Made by a program: the position numbers and the translations under genes
In this document: piece after piece, positions 12,500 through 24,300 of the stretch
Layout: every line of letters starts with the position of its first letter
How positions within the stretch are numbered: position 1 is the stretch's first letter
Assembly (NCBI GenBank): GCA_021397835.1
Contig: JAJFZO010000165.1
Span: 992,001-1,056,000, forward strand
Length of the DNA stretch: 64,000 nucleotides
Direction of reading: 5' to 3'
Source: Moringa oleifera
Lineage: Eukaryota; Streptophyta; Magnoliopsida; Brassicales; Moringaceae
The notes under the pieces: model-generated
The model's input: the letters and a program-made list of their open reading frames with translations, nothing else
What the model was told of the DNA's origin: nothing
The model's database searches: none

Positions 12500-13101
12500 T
12501 ACACAATGTAAGCTTGAATAATGGTGACACGTGACACGTGACACGTAACTCCTTCATGTAACAAAATTGCATGATATTTTCTCGAGCCAGAAATAGATGT
12601 CCATTAAAAGCAAAGATTTCAGTAAAAGATGACTAAAGCTTTGATGGGACCAATTATATTTCGCCTTCAAATTGTATAATTTAATTAGAGCAGATAATTT
12701 AGTGAACTTCACTGATCCATGATACATAAGTTTCTCATCATCACAAAGTAATCCGTCAAAGTGGTAGGATTACTATCATACTCTGCAAATGCCTCTTGTA
12801 CCATTTCTACAGTGTTATCAACTTCTTCGATGTGTTCTACCTTCCTAACAACCTTAGCATTCCTACTAATAGAAAACCCAACAATACTAGTTTCTCCGTG
12901 CCATAACTAGTTTTGATAGTTGCTATCAACTCCATATATATATAAATGATTTCATATCACACGTGGAGTATGACAATTCATATTACCACATTTAATACAT
13001 AGACATCGAACTAATTCTGGGTTATCACTATTTTGAACAGCATAATCCAAAAAGTTATTCATCTCTATATCATATGTCTTTGATCTTCTTTTAGCAAACA
13101 T
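12500..13101 (-). pseudogene. CACTA transposase TNP2, N-terminal fragment
   Basis: Reading leftward from an ATG at 13,101, the conceptual protein shows the Transpos_assoc (N-terminal) domain of plant CACTA transposases: an initial segment with DYAVQNSDNPELVRC, the C-x2-C and C-H residues of its zinc-like knuckle (CLCIKCGNMNCHTP), then WHGE, and, after a spacer, KLSALIKLYNLKAKYNW, a signature block of TNP2. Stop codons interrupt it several times (for example after NYQN and before SLNYLL). The Transposase_21 catalytic-type domain that should follow is missing. Roughly 200 of the usual 700 or more residues are present. Confidence 0.85.
12524..12546. repeat. Short tandem repeat GTGACAC
   Basis: About three copies of a 9-bp unit GTGACACGT next to the transposase fragment. 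The ACGTGACACGT core is close to palindromic. Confidence 0.85.
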
Positions 13102-13119
13102 CTAAATTTTATCATTTTG

Positions 13120-13690
13120 AAATTGAAATAACATTTAATTATTTACTTTTCAAGCATCTAATATACTAATAAATTTTAAATAAATGATTAGTAATTATTT
13201 AATTAATTAATACAAAAAATTAATATTTACTTAACATTTAATTTATTACTACAAAATCATCTAATTAACTAGCCAGTAAATTAATTAAAATTTAAATAAT
13301 ATTAACTATTTACTTTACAGTATCAAATTTATTAATTAAAATCTAAATAAATAACTAATAACTATTTAGTTAATTAATACATAGTTAATATTTAATTAAC
13401 ATCTAATTAATTACTATAGACGCATTTAATTAGCTAGTAACCTAATTAAAATTTACATAACATTTAAGTTTTTACTTCACAAGCATCTAATTTATTAATA
13501 TTACCTAAATAAATGATTAATAACTAATTAGTAAATTAATACATAGTAAATTAATTATCATCCAAATTAATTACATACAAGCATTTAACAAGCTGGTAAT
13601 TTGATTAAAATTTAAATAACATTTAATTATTTACTTTACAAGCATATAATTAATTAATTATCTATTTAAAATTTAACTACTTATATTAAT
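13120..13690. repeat. AT-rich tandem repeat, about 163 bp x 3.5
   Basis: A unit marked by TACTTTACAAGCATCTAATT starts near 13,144, 13,311, 13,473 and 13,632, giving spacings of 167, 162 and 159 bp. It lies directly upstream of the transposase ATG, in what would be the 5' non-coding part of the TNP2 gene. The copies are diverged, so the array is old. Confidence 0.8.
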
Positions 13691-14250
13691 TTATGTTAAC
13701 TACAAAATCAATATAATTAAATTTGACAAAGTATACCTATTAATCTTACCTAAAAATTAATTCAAACATAAATTCATCTATACCTAATATATTATTCATC
13801 TACACTAAATATATAATTAGTTCATCATAATATAAATTTATCTAATCAACATCTAATTAATTTATCAATGAATCTAAAAATCTTAATAATTATCAAATAA
13901 TAAATTCATCAATGTATACCCATTCATACCAAATGTATTCATTCAAATATACTTACAAAAAACAAAAAAAAAAAAAAACCCAAAGTTCATCAACAAAAAT
14001 TCACCAAACACACTTTATAAAGAACTTCTCAAAATAATATATATTCTCAATACATTTTTTAAACCAAAATTAACCAAATTGAAAAAAAATTTGAAATATA
14101 AATTTCATAAAAAAATTTGAATCTATACCAAAATACTGACATATGTTTAAATGCCAAAGATGAAAGAATGAAGGGGGAAGGTGTGGCTGCTCATTATGAA
14201 GATTGAGACAAATGAGAGAGCAAAGAGCAAGGAGAGAGCAAATAAAAAAG

Positions 14251-14540
14251 GGTTGAAGAGAGGTAGTGTAGCTGCCAGAAGCTGGCCTAACTATTTCTAG
14301 ACGGAGAGCAAAGATGAAAAGGTTGGAAGAAAGGTAGTGCGACTGCCATGCCAGCAGCTAGTCTAGTTGCTTCTAGACAAAGACCAAAGAGGAGAGGGTG
14401 GAAGAGAAGAAGTATGGCTGGCAGCTATTGACCTTGCTGCTTTTAGATGGAGTGCAAAAAGAAAAAGGGCCGAAGAGAGGCAGTGCGGCTGCCAACAGCT
14501 GGTCTAGCTACTTTTAGACAAAGAGCAAAGAAGAGAAGGA
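14251..14540. repeat. Minisatellite, about 72 bp x 4
   Basis: Four imperfect units starting near 14,251, 14,321, 14,397 and 14,468. Each begins with GGTTGAAGAGAGGTAGTG or a variant, continues through GCTGCCA and AGCTGG, and ends in TTTTAGACAAAGAGCAAAGA or a variant. The element at 1-549 has only one related unit in the same place, so expansion occurred after the two copies separated. Confidence 0.85.
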
Positions 14541-14636
14541 TGAAAGAGAGAGCAAAAAATGTGCACCTCATTGCTGGTAAGATCTAGAGATGAATTAAGG
14601 ATCCCTAGCTTTTTAAACCAAGGCTGAATAGCCTTT

Positions 14637-14830
14637 AATGCCAGTTCTAGTAGAACTGGCATTACTAGAACTGGCATTGAAGGCCACCTTTCACGGGCTA
14701 GAACTGGTGTGAAGAGCACGAGATATCCTTTAACACCAGTTCTAGCAAAATTGGCGTTAAAGGACACAACTTTTTACGCAAGTTATGGCAGAACTAGCAT
14801 GCAAGGATATTGAAGGCTATCCTTTGCATC
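14637..14830. repeat. CACTA subterminal repeats (inner block)
   Basis: Repeated motif TTTAATGCCAGTTCTAG and its reverse complement (CTAGAACTGGCATT), with palindromic pairs such as AGTTCTAGTAGAACT. Same motif class as 205-540. An open frame at 14,504-14,767 arises only from these repeats. Confidence 0.8.
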
Positions 14831-14839
14831 AGTTGTGAG

Positions 14840-16070
14840 TTGACAACTTATCTCAGTGTTTCCATTTTTATTGATTGACTTCTAATGAACTTCATTCTCT
14901 TTCTTTTCTCCTCATAACTGACATGATTCTTTATTGACTAATGGAAGGGTTCTACTCTCTTTTGGTAGTACTGGACTTCAGTTGGTCACCAATAAATCCC
15001 ATTCTTGCACTTTTTGTTCCTAAACTTGATGGTGGGAACCAGTGTGCTAGGGTATGTACTGGTATTTCATTTCAGTAGCTTTATTTTTCTATAAGCTAAG
15101 TAATTTGTACTGATGTTCCGTATTTATCCATTTTGAAGGTGAGTCTTGTTTAAATTCCTAGTAGGGAGGAGTTGAGGCAAAAGAATCTTTTTAGTGTTAG
15201 TGATTACAATATGTATTGGCATGTTATATTAAAGTTGCCATGCTATACTGGTTTTAGTATGGTGTTGGGTCATTATACAATTTTATTTTATATGAGCATA
15301 AGTAATCCTCTATATGCTAGAGCAATCTACATTGGCATGCCCTGACATTTCATTCTCTAATGATTTGCTGGACTCATTTTCCTATCTTTTGCTGCAGTTT
15401 TTCTAGTGCCCAATGCCACTATCTTTCTTGACTCCCAGGAAAGAAGAAGAGATCGCGAAGAACTTAGAGAAATGTAGTAAGAAGTATAAGGCCAAGCACC
15501 AAGATATGTCCTTGCTGTTGACTGAGCAGGATTGTGGGAAGAGGAGAATGTTGAAGGAAGAATGGGATAAGTGGGTCAGCGAGTGGAAACAGTTGCATGA
15601 AGATGAAAAACTGGTGATGCAGCTGTTGAAGAATGGAGAAGCCAGTGATGAGGAAGAGGAATATGAGGCTAAAGAAGTCGAACTAGAGGAGTTGTCAGAT
15701 GTTTCAAAGGAGGTGCTTCCTTTTGAGTATGAGGAAGAATAACCTTCAATGGTGACATTTTCTCCGTAATCAGATTACAGATTGAATCACTGCACAACAG
15801 TGTCTGAGGAGATTCTTAACTAGTATTTACTGTTTTATGCCACCCATGCATGTTGTAGGGAGCTTGCTCAAGAATTTTGGTACAGCTCTAGAAAAAGAGT
15901 TAGTAAAGCTTAGCATAAGTAATGCTTCTGAGGGATCCTTTTGTTTTTCTTACATGATGTTTTATGGTTTTTGTTACTTTCTCCAAAAACTTCCTACTTC
16001 CTACTTCCATAACTCATACTATTGAAGCATGTGTAAAGTAAATAATGATAAAAGAACAATAAAAGCGAGA
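14840..16070 (+). other. Probable captured host-gene segment inside CACTA
   Basis: This block sits between two halves of the subterminal repeat region and has no counterpart in the family member at 1-549. It has gene-like texture: an open stretch near 14,945-15,051 that translates as ...LALFVPKLDGGNQCAR and ends at a plausible 5' splice site (AGG|GTATGT, about 15,053), intron-like T-rich sequence, a pyrimidine tract and TGCAG/CTAG acceptors near 15,390-15,410, then a 110-codon open frame. CACTA and other plant DNA transposons are known to pick up host gene pieces. I do not recognise the parent gene. Confidence 0.5.
15413..15742 (+). CDS. Hypothetical acidic coiled-coil-like C-terminus (captured exon)
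   Basis: A 109-codon open frame, plausibly the last exon of the captured gene. The product is highly charged: a Lys/Glu-rich helix (EEIAKNLEKCSKKYKAKH), a Trp-containing helix (EEWDKWVSEWKQLHEDEK), and an acidic tail (ASDEEEEYEAKEVELEEL) ending in EYEEE. An in-frame stop (TAG at about 15,404) just upstream overlaps a possible splice acceptor, so the true exon may start at about 15,407 and the ATG at 15,413 need not be the start. It is longer and less AT-rich than chance frames nearby. I do not recognise the protein family, and it may simply be a fragment without function. Confidence 0.45.
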   Translation: MPLSFLTPRKEEEIAKNLEKCSKKYKAKHQDMSLLLTEQDCGKRRMLKEEWDKWVSEWKQLHEDEKLVMQLLKNGEASDEEEEYEAKEVELEELSDVSKEVLPFEYEEE

Positions 16071-16094
16071 CAAAGGAAGCTTGAATGGCACTGG

Positions 16095-16534
16095 CAGAGC
16101 TGGCTTGAAGAGCAAGGGCCTTTAACGCCAGTTCTGGCAAAACTGGCCTTGAAGGCCATAGCCTTTCGTGCCAGTTATTGGCAAAATTGGCATGAAAGGC
16201 TATTGAAGGTTATCCCTATCCCAGGGCTAGTTATGTGTCTAGAACTAGTGTTAAAAGCCCTAGTACTAGTCTTTTTGATTCAGGCCTTTAACACCAGTTC
16301 TTGATGAACTGGCATTAAAGGATCTAGGGATGGTCTTTTAATGCTAGTTCCTATTAAACTTGCATGAAAGAATAATCTTGAATATCAGTTTATTGTTAAT
16401 TGACGTTAAAGACCCCATTTTTAATGATAGTTTTGGAAGAACTATCATTAAAAGTGTCAAAGAACCTTTTAATGACAGTTTTTTGAATAACTATCATTAA
16501 ATTATTGTCACTTATTACAATTTTCATAGTATTG
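16095..16534. repeat. CACTA subterminal repeats and terminus (outer block)
   Basis: Repeats of GCCAGTTCTGGCAAAACTGG-type palindromes grade into TTTTAATGACAGTTTTTTG and AACTATCATTAAA, then the terminus at 16,534. The last 100 bp match 440-549 closely. Confidence 0.82.
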
Positions 16535-18831
16535 CTTCCTTCTTAGCTTACTACTATCTTTTTATAAACTTCCTTAAGGTAAGGTTTTTTCTTATCTGAG
16601 TGCATGCCAAGAGGTCAACCAAGGACATATGCAAGAAGTGCAACAAGTCTAGTAAAGCAAGAACAGAGATTCCTTAAGCTAATGGAAGACTCCTAAGGCT
16701 AGGAGGCACCTTTAAGGTTCTATAAAATTCATCTTTCTAGGCTAAGAAAGGAAGCGTAGGCAAGTGGTAAGAAGGAGGGCACTCCACACATATGAAACAA
16801 TAATTAATTTTGGTGTGTAACTAATCCCTCTTTGAGTGATTCGATACATAACTATGATAAGCATACCTTTCGAGAGGAACTTGGGTGTACTATGATACTA
16901 AGGAATAAGGTTTTACGTTTATCAATGCAGAGAAAGGTAATTCCTTACCTGTACATAAGACCAGACCTAAAAGTAAGGGAAAAGTTTGTGCATATCCTTC
17001 CTCATAGCCTTGAGAATGGGGACCCTACCACGAAGGAGAAAAATGTCCAAGGCACTTCTAGTCAAGAGAATAAAAGAGGATAACGGGCACGAGATGACCC
17101 TCTCTACACATATTAGAGGAACGTAGGGATGCTTCACCCAGCTATTACGTGGAGTTTAGGTTTTTGGCTTGCACTTGAGGGTACAGAGGGACACAAGCTA
17201 CACAATTGAAAAAGGGCACTCAAAATACTCTTTTTTTAGGTTTTTCTGAAAACTAACTCGAAAGGTGGTTGTACTAAGTGCTCTCGTATGACTATCTTAC
17301 CTTTGGTTTATTAATCCAAAAGTTTCTAAAAAGAGAAGGCAATTTCTATATTCAAGAACCAATGGTCACTTAGACGCTAGCTTATTGTGAATCATTTACA
17401 AATAGCATGCCGACATTGACTAGTTGGTACCAAAGCTTGGTCGCTCAAGCGAATGCATATAGTTTCCTTTCATGCTAGTGTTAGTATATAGGCCAGCGAT
17501 CGAATCCAAAACTAGTTTAAGCATGCTAAGAATATGAATTTTTTTAAGGAGACATCTTGTTGGTATTTCAGGGAATAAATATTAGAAAGAAGTTGTTTTC
17601 TTCTTCTTATAAGGCGTAAGAAGTAAATATTTGCCTTCACGAAGCTTAAACTGTTTATGGGGTTTAGTTTGCTGTCCAAACGAGTTAAAGTTGGCTAAGT
17701 AAACTAATAACCAAGCTTCTTATTCCTCAGCCAAAACAAACTCGAAAGAAAGAAATTTCCTAACGCCAAAGCATAGTTGCCTTTCAAAAGGAATATGGCT
17801 TATGACATTACACGACTAATAAGTAACATATTCCATAATGTCACGTTTATAGGCTATGCTTATCATAATGTACTAGCATTTGTTGGATATTTTAGGGGAT
17901 GATGAGTCATCCAAGGAATTTAGCATTTGAACAATAACCTTCAAAATCAATAGTTTTAATTAATAGGAAAGTCGCGCATAGAGGAATAGTGACTGGTTAT
18001 TCCTCGGCTAAAGATCTTCACACCTTGAAAAGGAAGAATCTAAGAGCCATGTGCGAGCCAAGGCTCTTATTCAGAAGTAATTTTCCTTGCAATCGACAAT
18101 AACGAAAAAAACAAGGACAAAAAAGGCCCTTAAATGGGGTATGGCTTTGGGTGAAGGACTGGATGTTGGTTCTAGTGGGCATTTAATGAAGTTAATCAAC
18201 ATATGTTAGGATTAAGGTATAAGAGTTTCATTCTCATCCCATTATTTTTGCTAAGAAAATAAAGTAAAGAAACAACCATTTTGCACCTAGTGGAATAAAT
18301 GCAAGGCTTCTTTTGGGGACTAATAATAAATCAATTTTCCTTTAGCTTCAAGGAGTGGAAGAACCTTTCTTTAAAGAATGAACAAGGAAGGGGATCCATT
18401 GCGTCTCTAAGATCCTCAGCTTATGCATTAAATTTTAGCCACACCATACTCTTTAAAGGAGAAGTGAAATCTAAAACTCTTTATCCCACTTGAAACAAAA
18501 CCAGAATTCCTCAAAGTTAGCCAATTCCCAAGGTTAAGTCAGGTAATAAGACTTCTTTTTAAGAGACAAAGAAAGGAGCAAAGTGATAGATAAGATCTCA
18601 AAGAGAAGGCTACAATCGATGCCTTGGGAGCCTCTTGAATAAGGAGTAGAGGGAAGGCCCTACCCCGATTAATGCTATGTTAGCAATGAGAAGGTGTGAG
18701 TGAGACTATCAATAAGTTAAGTTAACTCTAAGCTCGGAGGTAGGGGAAGGGTGTGGTTTTCCTAGTAGTTATTTATTTTCCAATATGTTAAATCCCCTTA
18801 TAAATAGTAAATTTTTATAATTGGTATGTTA

Positions 18832-18907
18832 GTTAAGAAGTGTTCTTGCTTTATCGTCCTATTATTCTTGTTAAGAAGTGTTCTTGCTTTACCGTCCTAT
18901 TATTCTT
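18832..18907. repeat. Tandem duplication, 38 bp x 2
   Basis: The unit beginning GTTAAGAAGTGTTCTTGCTT occurs twice in a row with one difference (TTATCG versus TTACCG). Confidence 0.92.
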
Positions 18908-21170
18908 GATGTTATGAAGGAATAGAGTAAAAGACCAACCACTTTGATATATATGCAGCCTTAATTAAATATATCCTTAAGAATTGTCCTTTGATCCTTC
19001 AATTATGATAGGTAATTGTTCAAAATTGTTCCTTTAATTTTCGATAACCACTGGTCGATTAACAAAGACGTTGCTAGCGAGACTGGTTGCCTTGAGCATT
19101 AGTTTCCTTGACCATTTAAGATTTAAATTCCTCTAAAACTCTATTATTTGCTCATGTTCTCTCTTTTTCTCAAGTTCAAATCGATGCTCCTATAGTGCAA
19201 AATTTAGATCATACCTTATCTAGTACCTCATTTAGTCGTAATCTTTTCCCTTATAGCAATCTCTTGTGGTTGAGGTTTATGGGTTGACATTTGAGCAGCT
19301 TAACTTTTGCTTTTTTAGGACTTGGACCTGGGTTGCTCAGCAAGTGAGGCACTATGTTGTATTTTTTTTTTTTTTTGCCATTATAAGTACCATGGCCATT
19401 ATTATTTTTGGCCTCGGCAAGCTTATGCCATAAATAAAAGGGACTTTAAGATAAATAAGAGGGAAAAAAGAGCTCATTTGCTGCATTCTCCAAATAAACA
19501 ACCTGAATTCGTAGATGTTAACTAGGGAACCTCTCAAATAAAAGATCATAACTTGGGATAGTTCTTGGTTTCATTGGCTTCTCTTTAGTTATAAAAGATA
19601 TATGTTTAAAATCTAAAGGGAGATTAGATAAGAACAAGTCAAATACATTATTCCCAGAGGCTAACCTTTCTATTCATTTCTATTGGGAGTCTAGAATTAT
19701 CTCGAGTATTCTCTCTCTTATCTCTCATTGGGAGAGCCATATTAGATTCTATTATGTCTTCAGTATCCATTTCTTTTGTGATCTTTTGCATACACTTCTT
19801 CAAAGTTAATAGAAGATGTCTTTCAGTGATGCAACCTCTTTCTTAGGTATTACTTTTAAGTCTTCTACGTGAGATATAGGAATTAAGATAGATCGAGCTT
19901 CATCAAAGCTTTCCTTGGCGGTTGTCCTTTCGATAACTATAGTCTGGGTTATGGAAGGTAGTTCAGATGGAATACCTTTATAGCCTGTAAATTTTTAGTT
20001 GAGTTAAACATCTGAAAATCATCTTAAGGAAGAAGATCAAAATTTCAAGTAAAGTAAGAGTAAAGGCTTTGCTTTATCTTCTTCAAAGTGGAAACTGGAG
20101 AGTTAGTTTAACTTAAAGATCTCTTTCCTTTCCTTGAATGAGTAGTCAGAGGAACTTTTTCAACTTTGTCCAAAGCAAAGTTGAGGGAGATTGTGCTTTA
20201 GTAATTCTCGCACTAGGTTGAAAATATTGGTTCACAAATTAAATTCCAACAAGCACTTTCTATTTAAGTAACTTTTGCAAAATAATAAAAATCTTCGCCC
20301 TTTGTCGCTACTTTACACTCTTATGGTCTCGTGTGTCCCTGGATTGGTTAAGCGTATGGCAACATTGAATAAGAATACATTATGTGAGGCCAAATTACAT
20401 GGCAAATTAATTTGGTGAATATGGCTTGAGATAGACATTTTGGTCCATGTATACGGGTTAGTTTCGAGCCACCAGGATAGCCCTTCACATATATGTTCCT
20501 CCTTTGAAAGATAACTCCTTGCTAACTTATGCAACCTGAACGAATTTGCTCCAAAGACTTTGTCATTGAAAGGAGTCCATTTATTCCTTTCTCTTTTTGT
20601 CTAAAAAACTGCCGAATATAAAAAACATTGCTTAAGTGTTTGTGTCATAGGATGTTAATCAGAGGCATAGACATGATCATAAGAGTCAAGGTGATTATTT
20701 TCTAAGGTATAAGGGGTTAGAGGTTCTCCTGTGGTTTTCTCAGGGAAATATAAATATCAAAAAGGGGCAAGGGCCAAAGGGGACCACTTACATTGCGGTT
20801 GAATTGAGTTTCTATGATTTGCTTGAGGCATATATAAGCAAGACCTATAAGAAAAGTGTAAAGGCCACTAGATAGCCTATTGTGAATAAAGTTTAAGCAA
20901 TAAGAATTAAGCTTTTTGGTAGTTGCACAGACTGGTTGCATACAAGGAATTTATAAACATAGTAGAAATAAAAAGACATTTCCTTCCTAGGGATTTATTT
21001 CTCTGTGGACCTTTTCTCTTGTTTTATGAATCTGCTATAAGCATTGGGCTAAGCCATTGATATATATTCTTTATGTTACATGGAGAGAATAGGTTTTAAG
21101 TGTAGGTACTTTATTTCCAATGGGTGAGAAATTAGTGATTAAGACAACATCATCCATTATGATGCCAATT

Positions 21171-21302
21171 ATCCCCTCAAGCAGCATGAAAGCATTGAAG
21201 CTCTTACGCCAAAAATAAATAAGAGTAGACATTAACATCCCCTTAAGTAGTATGAAAGCATTGAAGCTCTTATTCCAAAAACAAATAAGAGCAGACATTA
21301 AA
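21171..21302. repeat. Tandem duplication, 66 bp x 2
   Basis: Units at 21,171-21,236 and 21,237-21,302 share ATGAAAGCATTGAAGCTCTT and differ at a handful of mostly transition sites. Confidence 0.92.
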
Positions 21303-24300
21303 GGATAATTGAATGATATGTTACAAGTAGAAAATGGAATGGCTTAAAAAATTCTTAGTTATTCCCATTTAGGTTTTAATTTAGGTTTTAAATATTATGC
21401 TTGGCTACCATCCCTAAGTGGGATTGGGTGTACTAAGTGCCCCAAGAAGTGAGTAGAAAAAGGTTACGTGCTAAGGGGCTCAGTGTTGTTAATGGGTAAA
21501 CTTTACTGAGTTCCTTAGCTAACCCTTTCATTGCCAAATTGAAATAGGGTCCTAATTTATGTAGACAATCAATTAATTTTAGATCCTTTGAGGATGTAAA
21601 CAAATGTATGTAACGATGCTAGAGTTGACGATATACCATGTCAACACATTCAATGAATGCCATCAACTTTCTAGATCGATGAAATCGAGGTTTTTGATGA
21701 ACTTACCATGGCTTCAATTGGGAACCAAGGGTAGAATAATGATGTGGTTACTAATTAAAAGGGAGAAGAAGAGTGCCTATGTTTGGTGAATAATTAAAGA
21801 AAAATTGGTAAAAAATTTTGGGCATTAACGAAAAGTTGTGAAAGTGTAATAGGCATTCGATAGGAACTATTTTGGTAGTTACGTGGCTTTTTTTCTCCTT
21901 TAATAATTCTTTATTAGACCTTCATGCCCCTCATTCGAGAGGCATTTCACTATTTTAAGATAGCAAGAATCTTTCTTACTTCTAGACTTTTATTAATGAT
22001 TTAAGAGTGAAATAAATCGATATTCTAAGAGTCAATGTCGGAGTCTGACTAGTATTTTTCTGTTTTTCAGGTATTTTACTTTATAGTATTAGTATAATTT
22101 ACTATTAGGATATCTATAATATAATCTTTCCTTACTCTTCACTTTAATTATTTTAAAAATTGCAATGAAAAAAGAAAAAGTATTGTTGCACCTTCACTAG
22201 AATTGTAGCTTTCTTTTGCCTATCGGTAATCAGCTTTCAAAAGGCACCTTTAGATGGAGATTTCTCGATCAACTATCTTACTTATATGCATAAAGAGATA
22301 GAAACAACTCTTCTTTATATACGCAATTACCAGTTGTAGGATTAAGACTTTCATTTCTACTTGACTAGTAAAGCAAGGAATTTTTTTTCTTTTTCCTTTT
22401 GGTAAGTGGTCTATCTCTACGATGATAGCTCTTTTTTTATTCAAGAATGATCTTCCCCTTTGCCTTTTTCTTCTAGGGCAATCAATTAGTCCATTCATTC
22501 CTCCCCTTTATTCAATGATCATTTAGCTCTACTTCTTAAAAAATCCCTTTTGTTCATGGCTTTGAATTTATTGTAATTCTTTTCTTTTTTATAAAGATCT
22601 TGATGATTGCTTAATTCATCTTTCCTTTCCTGCTCTGAATGAGAAGTAGTATTTTTTTATTTTAACAGTCTAGGCCTAAGAAAAGTGATCTCTAAAACTG
22701 AAAGCTTTTCGATTGAAAAGTTAACAATAAAATAATTTAGAATAGCTCTTTCCAAATAGTCAGGTAGCCCTTTATAGAAATAGAATTAAAAGGATAGAAT
22801 TCACACGCAGAGCCTTGTCCTATGAGTCTGCTTATACTACGCACCTGCCTTTAAGAGTCGTGCTGCTAGTTCCCTTCATCGGCGTCATTGAACCTCGTTA
22901 GCATTTCAAAACGATTTGGAGGCTCAAAATGAATGGTCAAAGGAATTGATGATTTGTGTTTGGTTTCTGATCTTCACCTAGTCCTAATCCTATAAAGGGA
23001 CCGGATTACAGAAAGCCGGTTGTAAGACTATGTATAGCTCTATAGTTGCCAATTTCATGAAAGGTCAAGTTACCCTTTCAAGATACACCTAGTTAGACGT
23101 TAACCTTAATAGTATTGCCATATCTGAGAGACTTACAGAGAAAATATCCCATAAGCCTCAAAAGACCAACTTGTTTATAAAGATATGGTCCTATAAAAGG
23201 GTGTGTACCTATCAATCAAATCAAGCAACTTAAGACATAAACTATTAAATAAACTTGAAAAGTTTACCTAATTTGTCTCAGTGACTAGATAAATTTTGGT
23301 ATTTGTCTTTCTTTACAACCAATATAAGCTTATAGACATTAAACAAAGAATGATAAAACTTAACAAGCATATTCGATCGTTCATATCTACGAGCAATCAT
23401 CTTTCGATAGAAACACAGAATGCAGTGAGGGATTCCTGTCCTCGTGAGAGAGATAGGATAAGGAAGAGAGGAGTGCTTCTCAAAGGCACGAGCATAATAT
23501 TTATTTCATAAATGAAAGATATGATTATTTCAAGTATAAGCCTAGAGCAAGCCACCTTGTTTTCCTCTTAATCTGCATAATCCATCATGCAAAAAAGAGA
23601 TATAAGGCAATACACCTTTCCTTGGTTAGGGAACCATAAGCGCATAGTTGGATCTTTGAGAAAAAAACCATTATACGACCTGAGACTTCAAAATCTCAGT
23701 GCCACGATCATGTACCTAAGCACTCTATAATCTAAAATGGAGTTCACTTAACCAAATTTACCTTTTGGTCCTTAAATGCTTATGTATCTTAAGGCTCACA
23801 TACCAATTCAGACATGTTGGAAACCAAACAGGTACACTAAGATTCTGCCTTACTAGGTGCGCTAAGTTAATAAAGAACCAACGAAATCTTGGCTACGATC
23901 ACTTTCGACTCGGTTTCCTCTGGGGTTCTACCCTAGAGAACAGGGTGCTTGGTTTACCAAACCAAGATATTCACTCAATCACAGTTGTTAGACATTATTG
24001 TTGAAAGCAAGAATATGAGTGCTATATATACAATATCTAATGGACACTGTGGCAATGAGGTTGCCTTTTTGGAAACACCTAATCTACAAGCCTCACATTC
24101 AAGTGACTATGAAACTGTAATGATAAGGAGCTCAGATGCACGAGAATAGAGTACATCTACCCTTGTTTGCACTGAGCAAAGAGTTGAATGCCAAAGAAAA
24201 AAAAATTGAAAAGCCAACCGAAGTGTCTAATCTTTATGACTCAAATGAACATCCGAAACAGGCAAGATAGAAGCATTAGCACCCAAACCCATGTCAAAAA

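Larger units (their letters stand above)
11960..16534 (-). mobile_element. CACTA transposon, second member of family 1
   Basis: Right end at 16,534 (...TTTTCATAGTATTG, a mutated form of TTTTTGTAGTAGTG) preceded by the same subterminal stem-like sequence as the element at 1-549. Inside lie a TNP2 transposase N-terminal fragment on the minus strand (12,500-13,101), AT-rich tandem repeats, a 72-bp minisatellite, subterminal arrays at 14,637-14,830 and 16,095-16,500, and a gene-like segment between those arrays. The left boundary is uncertain: family-type subterminal repeats are not seen on the left, so the element is probably truncated somewhere near 11,950-12,000. It cannot encode a whole transposase. 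Confidence 0.8.

Noticed and set aside
11789..16537. CACTAC at 11,792 with CTT on its left and CTT after 16,534, as if a target-site duplication
   Set aside because: The sequence inside 11,792 lacks the family's subterminal repeats and looks like flank; a 3-bp match is easily chance. The left end was left unresolved.
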